Origin: Hydractinia symbiolongicarpus
Lineage: Eukaryota > Cnidaria > Hydrozoa > Anthoathecata > Hydractiniidae
Length of the DNA: 60,000 bases
Direction: 5' to 3'
Assembly (NCBI RefSeq): GCF_029227915.1
Contig: NC_079887.1
Location: 16,739,650 to 16,799,649 of the forward strand
Under the pieces are notes generated by a model that saw only the letters and a program-made list of their open reading frames with translations, had not been told where the DNA came from and did no database searches. Shown here in pieces: positions 1 to 9,290 of this stretch. Positions within the stretch are counted from its first letter, which is position 1, and every line of letters starts with the position of its first letter. The translations under genes and the position numbers were made by a program.

Positions 1-441
1 TTGACAAGAGAAGGGCTAAGCCGCCTTCTTACCCCAAGCCCGCTTTCTTAGCATTAATATACGTCCATTACTATAGCTACTTGCGTGCACGACCTCGTAC
101 CCAGTGTTTCATAGATTGCTGCAGAGCAAAAAGCACGTTGTGTTTTGCTCTCTTTAAAGGGGCTTCGGAACGAGTTTATGATTTTTAAAAGTCGAGCACA
201 TGGCGAAAGGAAAGTTGCAATAAGTAATTATTCATTAACAAGTTGTCTATATTATTACAATAAAGAGAATATAAGTCCTTGTGCCTTGACCTTCTAAGCG
301 GTCTGGTTATTATACAATGTTCACGAGGATGGAAAGTAACATTAATTGCTAAGGTCTTATTTGAGCCGTTTCGTCGCCCCTTAAACGCGAAAACTTCATG
401 GAGTGCAATGAAGCGTGTACACCATTGAAGTTTCAAATAAA
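1..441. other. no recognisable feature
   Basis: AT-rich sequence upstream of two small Helitron-like units. I see no coding exon, RNA gene or repeat here. It could hold the left terminus of the neighbouring YR retroelement, but no copy of it was found downstream of that element. Confidence 0.4.
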
Positions 442-566
442 CTAGTCGGTGGTCTGTGGAATAATCCACGGGTTCGCTCTTCCTTTTTATACAGCAATGC
501 GTGAGCCTCGCTACTTGCGGTACCATTTTGCGTGACAGACAGAGTATACGGGTATTATAATATAGA
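442..566 (-). mobile_element. minimal Helitron-like unit (downstream one of a tandem pair)
   Basis: Read on the minus strand, this 125-bp unit begins TCTATATTATAATACCCG at 566 and ends CTAG at 445-442, followed by T. About 14 nt before the CTAG is a short hairpin (GTGGATTATTCCAC). The same start, hairpin and end occur in every unit of the large array at 42872-50304, which is on the other strand. The 5' TC, 3' hairpin plus CTAG and A/T flanks are the signature of Helitrons. No Rep/helicase gene could fit, so the unit must be non-autonomous. Confidence 0.75.
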
Positions 567-693
567 CTAGTCGTTAATCCGTGGAAAAATCCACGGGTCG
601 CCCGTCCTTTATATATCGCATTTCGTGTTTCCGTAACAGGACAATTTTCTCGCACACAAACAGACAGACGGAATACGGCTATTATTAAAGAGA
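567..693 (-). mobile_element. minimal Helitron-like unit (upstream one of a tandem pair)
   Basis: On the minus strand this 127-bp unit starts TCTCTTTAATAATAG at 693, preceded by A, and ends CTAG at 570-567, abutting the TC of the next unit with no spacer. The hairpin near the end is perfect (CGTGGATTTTTCCACG). Head-to-tail abutment with no host DNA between the units mirrors the arrangement of the array at 42872-50304. Confidence 0.72.
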
Positions 694-723
694 TAAATGA
701 ATTTATTTACGATTATGTAAATT

Positions 724-1554
724 TTGCACTTGATAATTTGCATAACAAATTATCACGTGGTTAGTAAATTAAAGTCGTTTAATCAAGTTTTCAAGTCACA
801 CGTCGATAGAAATCTTGTGAGAAGGATCATATCTGATTATTCTGTAAATTTACAAAGAGTACATCGTCCAGAAATTATAAATGCTTTTGATCCAGTAATT
901 GAAATGGATATCGAGCGAGTAAGTTGCAGTAGCCGTGCTGACAATGAAGCTGATGACACGTTTTCTTTGTGTACGACGTATTTCGATAAAAAGTTTGAAC
1001 ACTTGAAGCGTCAAATCACCGTTCCTTCGCCGCCACCTTCAAGAACAAGAAAATTAAACACTGATTTAAAATTCAAAGCAAACGAGAAACAGCTGGCATT
1101 TAACAACGAAATTGACGAAAAAATTGATGAAGTCATATCTCTATTCAAAGATGGATATACTTCTAAACCACTAAAAAGCCTTAAGGAATGTAGAGGTTTA
1201 ATCAAACGTCGTAACAAACTGATTTTCCTTGCCGATCGATCTCCTGGAGGATGGAACACTGTTACAGAATACGAATCTGATGGGTTAGCTAGCGACAGTG
1301 AGGACGAACGCAAAATACGTGCTGCTGAAAAAAGGGCGTTTACGAAGAAAAGGATAAACAAACCTGTTCGTCGTTCTGCAGAGTCCTATACAAATCCTTG
1401 TCCACCAAATCAATTGAATTCAGGGAGGCCTCCCTACAGATGCACCTACAGTCGAATCCCTAAACCAACCGACATTTGTTTGCTGTGCGGGAAAGCAGGA
1501 CATTGGAGAAGAGACTGCCCAACATCCAAAAAGAAAAATATTACTACAGCCTAA
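724..1554 (+). CDS. gag-like protein of a YR retroelement, C-terminal zinc knuckle
   Basis: An open frame of about 276 codons; the true start is uncertain. The N-terminal half is basic and unstructured-looking. The middle has a helical stretch with many Lys/Glu, then an acidic segment around residues 190-200 (SDSEDE). A CCHC zinc knuckle (CLLCGKAGHWRRDC) lies at about residues 250-265, near the C terminus, as in retroelement nucleocapsid proteins that bind RNA. Decayed RT/RNase H and a tyrosine recombinase follow on the same strand, so this is gag of a DIRS/Ngaro-type element. It is the least damaged gene of that element. Confidence 0.7.
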   Translation: MHLIICITNYHVVSKLKSFNQVFKSHVDRNLVRRIISDYSVNLQRVHRPEIINAFDPVIEMDIERVSCSSRADNEADDTFSLCTTYFDKKFEHLKRQITVPSPPPSRTRKLNTDLKFKANEKQLAFNNEIDEKIDEVISLFKDGYTSKPLKSLKECRGLIKRRNKLIFLADRSPGGWNTVTEYESDGLASDSEDERKIRAAEKRAFTKKRINKPVRRSAESYTNPCPPNQLNSGRPPYRCTYSRIPKPTDICLLCGKAGHWRRDCPTSKKKNITTA

Positions 1555-3120
1555 AGATAAGTTTAATTTTGTTAATATATGTACTTCTAGTATCAATCGT
1601 GTTAAAGGAAATTAAAGGGCTAACTTAAAATATTGAGAAGAAATTGGCGCTAGCTCTACCATTTTAGAAATTTTAAAAACCGGATACAAACTTCCATTTA
1701 TCTCTATCCCTAGAAATTCTTACTTTGAAAATAATAAATCTGCTCTTGTAGAAAATAATTTTGTTTCCGACAGTATTAAGGAACTGTTAGAAAGTGGACG
1801 AATAGTTGAGTCTCTGGTGGTTCCCAAAATCATTAATTCTTGTCTATTAGTACAAACTCATCAGGAAAGAAATGGCTGATTCTAGATCTACGATACGTTA
1901 ATAAACATCTAGCTAAAGACTACATTAAATTTGACGATTGGACATCTTTGAGATCTTTTGCGTCAAAAAACAGTCACGCATATAAGTAGTTTTAACATAG
2001 CAAAAAATCATGCGAATTTTGTTAGGGATCATTACAAAAAGCGGGATTCGTATCAAATTGCGAGAAATCGGTTTGGACCCCTTCGCAAAATTTTACTTGG
2101 TTAGGACTTACCTTAGATTGCAAAACAAACATCATTAAAGTGTCAGAAAATCGCATGAGCTCTACAAAGAATTATTTACGATCTCTTCTTTCGCATCCTT
2201 ATACCACAGCTAGAAAGCTTGCAAAATTAACTGGGAAATTAGTTTCTAAAAAATTTGTCATAAAAGATGTTGTAAATTTGAAAAAAAATTTAATTACAGA
2301 TGTTTAGACGAAAGTTTACATCAATTAACTGTGTTCTCTGATGCAAGCAAATACGCTTTAGGAGCATGGGTTTTAGATAATAACACGGAAAACGTTTCAC
2401 ATAGAACTTTTACGGTAAATGAAATGGAAAACAGTTCCACTTGGAGAGAATTAAAAGCGGTTCATTTTTCAATACAATGTTTTAATCAAATATTAAAAGA
2501 TAAAAGTGTTGTTTGGCATACAGATAATTATGCTGTGTCAAATATTCTTAAAGCAGGAAGTAATAAGGAAGATTTACAACAGATGGCTGTTAAAATTTAT
2601 ATTGTTGCGAAAATAAAAAACCTGCTTGGTTATCCAGAAATTTGAATACTAAGGCCGATACTATCTCCTGTTTTGTTGATAGGGATGATTGGGAAACAAG
2701 CTATAGATTGTTTAATTATACACATTCCTTGTGGGGTCCTTTGATAGTTGATAGGTTCGCTGACTTGCGTAACCATAAAGTAAATAGATTTAACTCAAAG
2801 TTTTATTGTTTAGAAAGTGAAGGTGTTAACGCTTTTTCACAACTTTGGACTAACGAGAACAATTATTTAGTTCCCCCTACGGATGATATAGTTTTGGTCT
2901 TAAAGAGAATAGTGAAGTTGTAGGTGTACTGGTAGTTCCTTTATGGCGTTCTGCCACTTATTGGCCCCTTTTAAAAGAGGGGAAACATTTTAAAAAATTT
3001 ACAAAAATTTCAGAATTTTTAACGATGTGTCTCAGACGTATTTAAATGTAGGTCCTAGTGGCTTTCATATTCTCGGAAAAGAAACATATAAAGGCGAAAT
3101 TATAGCTTTTAAAATTGAAT
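1555..3120 (+). pseudogene. decayed reverse transcriptase and RNase H of the YR retroelement
   Basis: Pieces of one polyprotein appear in changing frames. From about 1650 there is a fingers-like segment, then an RT block (LILDLRYVNKHL) after an in-frame stop. The catalytic YADD-type region is missing, apparently deleted near 1980-2040. A thumb-like part (VWTPSQNFTWLGLTLD) follows at about 2070. RNase H starts at about 2331 (FSDASKYALGAWVL). The frame is lost at 2642 and resumes with the DRFADLRN block typical of DIRS-group RNase H/connection regions. I count at least four stops or frameshifts, so it is inactive. Confidence 0.7.
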
Positions 3121-3168
3121 TACTCAAATGTGAAATAATTGTGAGAGGCTATTAGAGTTGCGTTTTTT

Positions 3169-3492
3169 AAAATAGTACTAGGTGCTATTATAGAGGAAGA
3201 TTCGGTACTAGGTACCAAGTTTAAAGTAGCACTGGGTGCTACTGCGGAGGGTGATTTAGTACAGTATACCAAGTTCAACATTGTACTGGGTACTATTGTA
3301 AAAAAAAAACATTGTACTGGGTACAAGTTTTAAAGAGTACCGTGTAGTATGTTAGGAAGAGATATTATACTCGATACTGAGTTCAAAATAGTATTGGATG
3401 TTATTATAAAGAAAGATATTGTCCTAGGTTACAATTTTTTAAGATTACTGCGTAATATCTTACAAAGAGATAGGGTACCGGGTAACTAGTTT
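3169..3492 (+). repeat. degenerate ~54-bp tandem repeat, about six copies
   Basis: Successive blocks each hold a core close to GTACTAGGTGCTATTAT, then a purine-rich spacer, then GGTACTAGGTACCAAGTTT. Copies begin near 3169, 3223, 3277, 3333, 3385 and 3440 and diverge progressively. The array lies between the RNase H and recombinase parts of the retroelement, where the element should be coding. Confidence 0.65.
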
Positions 3493-3629
3493 TGATACTA
3501 ATTGCTAAACTTGTGTTAATTTCATATATCACAGAGATAAAGTCTTTCGAGAATAAAACAAAAAAGTGGAATTAAGAGTAATTGACTTTTCTTACAAAGA
3601 AAATGAATTTTATATCTTTATTTACTTTT

Positions 3630-4602
3630 AGATAATGTCCGTGATGAATTGTGTTTTCAAGTGAAAGACAATCGTTTAAAATTGTTAGCTCGTAGAGTTC
3701 CCGATTTGTTAACAAACGCTAGGAGTAAAAACACGAATAAAAAATATGCTTGTTATTTTCAGAAATTTGAAACTTGATGTAGTCGATTTTCCGAAGCCAA
3801 ATCTTATCCCACTGAGGATAAGTTCGTTGTTCCGGCGAGTCTTTCCCTACAATAGAAAGTTCGTTTTACGCAATAAAACACAATCACAAATTTTGCAATA
3901 TAAATCCATGCAATGCTAAAATATGCAAAATGCTTTTGGAAGGGGCAAAGAATTTGCAGAAAGGATTTGAAGAAAAAACTCCCCATCACCGCTTCAATTT
4001 TAAACAAGATATACGACAGTTTAAATGGCGATAAATGTTCACTACTTCAACTCAGAACCATTTCAATGTTAATTTTGGGGTTTGCAGATTTTATGCGATA
4101 TAGTGAAACATCTGACTTAAAAAGGTGCGATTTTATATTTAGAGATACACATTTGGAGGTTTTTTTAGAGAAAAGCAAAACTGATATTTATCGCGATGGG
4201 CATTGGTTATTCTTGTCTAAGCTGGATTTCAGGTTATGCCCCATCAAACTAATGCGGAGAAACTTCGACAAGGCACAAATTGGAGATGACACCGACGAGT
4301 ATATATTCCGGTCAGTCACGTATTTTAAAACCGTTAATCGCCATTCCCTGAGAAGAAGAAACGTGCCTTTGTCTTACAGTACCGCCCGAGATATCGTTTT
4401 GTCTGTCATAAAAGAAGTTGGACTTGATCCACAAAACTTTGGATTACAACGTTCTGGAGGAGCGACGGCTGCGGCCAACTTTGGAGTTCCAGATCGATTG
4501 TTTAAAAAACACGGCAGATGGAAATCTGACAGAGCGAAAGACGGATATATTCAGGACAGTGTAAAATTATTGTTGTCCATGTCTTCAAACCTTGATCTCT
4601 AA
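3630..4602 (+). pseudogene. tyrosine recombinase of a DIRS/Ngaro-like retroelement
   Basis: The core-binding domain begins near 3640 (KNTNKKYACYFQKFE), broken by stops at about 3774 and 3852. From 3913 an open frame of 229 codons carries the catalytic domain. It has a first arginine in the FADFMRYSE block, then the C-terminal RSGGATAAANFGVPDRLFKK segment and HGRWKSDRAKDGYI. In relatives I know, the second catalytic arginine is preceded by a His-Ser pair; here the text is GLQRSGG, so a short in-frame loss seems to have removed the His. YR enzymes integrate circular cDNA. This copy is probably dead because of the broken N terminus. Confidence 0.75.
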
Positions 4603-4607
4603 TTATC

Positions 4608-4895
4608 TTTCCCCTGCGACAGATACAACTTTCTATACTTACTATTACTTGAAATAAAAGCAAATAAATAAAGTTATTTTCGTTTGAATACGTGAATTAG
4701 AAAAAAAGTGAACGGTATAATCGCGTGTCTTTGAATACATATAAATTCCGAGTTTCCTGTTTACGCAACCGCTAAGCATGCATCATCTTATACTGAGAGT
4801 GTGGTTAACTGCACTTTACAAATTACTAAGGTTCTTGAAAACCACTGAATTTGGGTGAATTTATAATCATGGGAAGCTCTTCCTTGTTATTCGAT
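4608..4895. other. 3' flank of the retroelement
   Basis: AT-rich. An AATAAA-type signal lies in AAATAAAAGCAAATAAATAAA at about 4650-4670, just after the recombinase stop, and could be its polyadenylation site. No terminal repeat was recognised. Confidence 0.35.
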
Positions 4896-6809
4896 TTGAA
4901 GATTTCCGCAATCAGCAGACAGTATGGGATTAAAATATGTCATATAGTGTGAAACTATTCTCAAAGAACAAAAACCCCATGCATGTTATCTGCAACTAAA
5001 GTTTAACAAGTTAAAAAACAAAAAACAAAGTAAGCCCAGCGTAAATATCTTTTGTTCTGAGGACGAAACAAAGTATATAAGAACATAAGTATTGAAATCT
5101 AAGAACATGTTCAGATTATTCTAAGGCTTTGTGAAGCTTGGCTACAAATTTTTTTAATAAAGATATTAAAAAATATAAAAATTCCATGTGCTACAATCTG
5201 TAGAAATTATCATCAAATTACGGTAACACCGTAAATTACAGAATAATCACCCCCTGCTGAATAAGCACTACTACTTAATTAACTGCCCTGTCAATTAAGC
5301 GCCCCCCTGTAATAGGCGAAATTAAATAAGCTTCATCTCCACGTGCTAATTCGTCATTTACGGTAAATTAAGAACAACTCAAGAATATTTATAGGCTGCA
5401 TTTCAAACGTTAAGACATTGAAAGGGCTTTCTTCCATATTCATGTTCTTATAAAAAAAGAATGTCTATATATAAATAAAAAAATAAAATATTTTACATAT
5501 AGTATTCTCTAAAAAAATAAAAGCTTTAACTTGATGTCTTTGAAATTAATCTAGAAAATTATGGACATTTTATGATATATACAAATTCTTTTATGTAACA
5601 TTGAAATTCTGAATGTTTCAGAATTTAGGCGTTATTCTTACACTCTTGCTCAATTTGAAAATGCCGACAGTGGATGTTTTAATAAAGGCTGATCTGAAAA
5701 AGGAAAAACATTCAAAAAATGAGAAAAAAAATACAATTGGATACTTTTCCATACACAAAATATTTATCCCTCATTTTCTCTCTCCATCTAATTTTAAAAC
5801 CATCAGGAAAGATAACGTATATACATGACAGATATTACATGATTTTATTCACAGTGTTCACAACATATTTCACATGTAAGAAAGACTAATTAATTGTGAA
5901 AATATTTCATTTTTATAGTTATACTTCTTCAAAAATTTGTACAACATCGGTAAAACACAATTTCAGTGAGATATCACCACAAAAACGAAAAAACATTTTT
6001 TCTTCCAAGTTTAAAGCTGCTTTCATTTTAATAGGGTCAGGTTTTTTATAATAACTTCTAAATCTCAGCAGATTTCTGAAACATTCAGAATTTCAATGTT
6101 ACATAAAAGAATTTGTATATATCATAAAATGTCCAAAATTTTCTAGATTAATTTCAAAGACATCAAGTTAAAGCTTTTATATTTTTAGAGAATACTATAT
6201 GTAAAATATTTTATTTTTTTATTTATATATAGACATTTTTTTTTTTATAAGAACATGAATATGGAAGAAAGCCCTTTCAATGTCTTAACGTTTGAAATGC
6301 AGCCTATAAATATTCTTGAGTTGTTCTTAATTTACCGTAAATGACGAATTAGCACGTGGAGATGAAGCTTATTTAATATCGCCCATTACAGGGGGCGCTT
6401 AATTGGCAGGGCAGTTAATTAAGTAGTAGTGCTTATTCAGCAGGGGGTGATTATTCTGTAATTTACGGTGTTACCGTAATTTGATGATAATTTCTACAGA
6501 TTGTAGCACATGGAATTTTTATATTTTTTAATATCTTTATTAAAAAAATTTGTAGCCAAGCTTCACAAAGCCTTAAAATAATCTCAACATGTTCTTAGAT
6601 TTCAATACTTATGTTCTTATATACTTTGTTTCGTCCTCAGAACAAAAGAGATTTACGCTGGGCTTACTTTGTTTTTTCTGTTTTTTAACTTGTTAAACTT
6701 TAGTTGCAGATAACATGCATCGCGTTTTTGTTCTCTGAGAATAATCTCACACTATATGACATATTTTAATGCCATACTTACTATCTTTGCTGATGGCGGA
6801 AATCTTCAA
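4896..6809. mobile_element. foldback element with ~730-bp inverted arms
   Basis: The left arm (about 4896-5623) and right arm (about 6075-6809) are near-identical in inverted orientation. Examples are TTGAAGATTTCCGC at 4896 against GCGGAAATCTTCAA ending at 6809, and CTGAATGTTTCAGA against TCTGAAACATTCAG at the inner ends. The arms share distinctive blocks such as TTACGGTAACACCGTAA. About 450 bp of spacer separates them and holds no recognisable gene. I could not identify a target-site duplication. The structure fits a non-autonomous DNA transposon with long inverted repeats, superfamily unknown. Confidence 0.8.
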
Positions 6810-6852
6810 GCCATCGGGCTTCTTGTTTTGCAATGCAACAGAAGAGGATTGC

Positions 6853-6905
6853 AGAAACAACATAGTAAGCGGAAACAACATAGTAAGCGGAAACAGCATA
6901 GTTAA
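6853..6905 (+). repeat. 18-bp tandem repeat, three copies
   Basis: GAAACAACATAGTAAGCG is repeated nearly three times directly after the foldback element. It encodes nothing recognisable. Confidence 0.7.
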
Positions 6906-7044
6906 CGCAGGTTATGCGATAATACAGAAAGAAAAAATTGTGAACATTTTTCTAGTTGTTTATTAGCATCACGTAGAGCAGCACGAGGAACGTTTATGTC
7001 AGATCGTCCAGAATTTTTTTTTTTAAAACGAAAATTAACTAACC

Positions 7045-8160
7045 ATGAAACTTTATAATTTTTGGCTTCATGGTCATCAAAAATTATTTTTTCTGATGAT
7101 AATTGTTGCTGTATCTGTTGTCCTTACCATGATGTATTTCCATGAGTTGTATTATTTGGTCAAGGCTATACCCTACTGCTCGTTTCACGGCGGCAGGAAT
7201 AGAGATAAATTGATCTTGTTATATATTTCATTTTTTGGTAAAAAAACATGGTATTTCGTGCACGAGCATAAAAACTACACAAACACGTGTGGTTGTAATT
7301 TTACTGGATGTAGATTAACTTAAGATCGAGAAAAAAGTCATAAAGAGTGATGCTGTATAATTTCCTGGTCGTGACATGCCAAGCTTGAACGTTCTTGACG
7401 AATTAAATAAAATACAGATCAAAAATAGATTTTATTTTATTTTGGAAAAAACTGTAAACACGCCCTTTATAACTTTTGCGCCATTTTTTAATTGGACAGT
7501 GTCATACAGTTTAAATTCCGATTTCCGTATGCCGTATGGACGATATGTTCAATCTCAGCATCATAAAAACCTTTCAGCGATTAACTATGCCGAAGGAAAA
7601 ACGAAAGAAGTAGCGTGGCTAGTCAGCCATTGCGGCGCTTTAAGAGATCAGCTTATCTCAAAATTAGAACAGTATAACGTTACAGTAAATGTTGGCGGTC
7701 GTTGCCGTTCAAGATATTTTTAATAAAATGCCGTGTCAAGACCGAAGTGATGATCGCGAGGACACGTTAAAGGGATACAAATTTTATTTTGCAGCTGAGA
7801 ATAATTTATTACGTCACATAAAAATATTGGCAGAATGTTTTTCGCGCCAATGCGATACCAATTGTCCTTGGTGGTTCAAACTATTCAAATCCAAAATTAG
7901 CTATACCTGGTTCGTTTATAGATGCAATGAGTTTTAAATCATGAAAACATTTAGCAGATCACTTGAAAGAGATTGATCAAGACGATCAAAAATTTAAGGA
8001 GTATTTCAAATGGAATGCAAAATGGGAGATAGTGCAACCAACAGAAGGATGCGAGCGGTTTATGTGCGATGTTTGTTAAAGGTTATACCATAACACCAAC
8101 TCTCCAAAACATATATCACTGCACCAAATCGATTCAAACGAGGGAACAAGAATTTAAAAA
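7045..8160 (+). pseudogene. alpha-1,3-fucosyltransferase-like (GT10) pseudogene
   Basis: The family makes Golgi type II membrane enzymes that transfer fucose from GDP-fucose. A short cytoplasmic tail and a hydrophobic anchor (about residues 14-36) start at 7045. A stop and a frameshift near 7323-7360 precede the segment from 7376 that holds the FNWTVSYS block, the VAWLVSHCGALR block and the NVGGRC motif. Another shift near 7720 leads to GYKFYFAAEN, and a third near 7845 to RANAIPIVLGGSNY and PGSFIDAMSFKS, the C-terminal donor-site region. The order and motifs match GT10 throughout. At least two stops and three frameshifts in about 1.1 kb, with no intron signals, make it a pseudogene, possibly retroposed. 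Confidence 0.8.
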
Positions 8161-9281
8161 TTGGATATTAAGTTAAAAATTGTGAATGTACGTATAGTTA
8201 TAATTTGTAATGGCGATTCTCTGGAACAACAATATAGTTGACCTATAGATTCCAAACATGTTTGATACATTTTTTTATAAACATGAAGTTTATATGAATA
8301 TATAGGACAACATTCTATAAAATTTAGGTACATCATAAGCATTTATAGAGGTGGGATAAAAGAGGGTGTATAATTTGTATGAGTTACATGAAAAACAAAA
8401 ACAAAAAATGATAAAATTAATGGCCAGGAAAGAATCAAAGATAGATAAGTGTATCATAAGCATAAATGGAGGCTCAATGACATTGGGAAACAGCATACTG
8501 AGGCGCAAAATACGCTATGTTTATAAAAATCAAGTCAGTGTCTAGACGTCAAATTTGGTCTAAAAATTAAGCTAACATGCTTAGCAACCTTCAGGACCGC
8601 ACATGCATCTCTTGAACACCTTTCCGTCACTTAGCAATGTTGATGTCATCATTTTTGCATCATCGAAATACAATATGACGATGTATGTTGAAAGTCGTGA
8701 GTAACAACCATGGTGAACACGGATTTACGGTACCAGTACTTTAGCAGTAAACAATTAGGTGTTAAGCAACCGGCTAAGCAACCCCAGGACTAAAAAGACC
8801 CTATGCCATCAGTATTCGACTCTCACAAGAAGGTATTGTCTGCTAGCTATTCCTTTCTGGTGACATTTTAAATTAGCAAACGTATTCTACTACAATGTTT
8901 GTCTTGAAAAAAAATCATTCATTAAATAAAGCAGAACAATTATTTGTGTTTTTTTTTATTTATAACTAACAGAAATAAAATAGGCTAGAATGTAATTGTT
9001 ATTACCTTATCTCTATTGTCTTTATGACACTTCCAATTATAAAGACACCAACCTGATACCTGATGTAGTGAAACAACGCCGTATGAACGTATGCCACACA
9101 TACGTATTTTGCAATTTCATAGATAATAAATGATTTCATACGTGATATAGAACACTTAACTGCATGTATCGTATAACACAAGCGGTTCATTACCTACGTT
9201 AATTTTTGATGATCCTACTAGAGGATGCACACAGAATGTGTTACGATCAGAAAGTTGAATGAAAAAAAAATTAATCTGACC
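8161..9281. other. no recognisable feature
   Basis: AT-rich spacer between the fucosyltransferase pseudogene and the Mutator-like element. Only short random open frames are seen. Confidence 0.4.
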
Positions 9282-9290
9282 CGTCTGGAA

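Noticed and set aside
5613-5828. 71-codon open frame in the foldback spacer
   Set aside because: Composition typical of AT-rich DNA, no domain, partly inside an arm.
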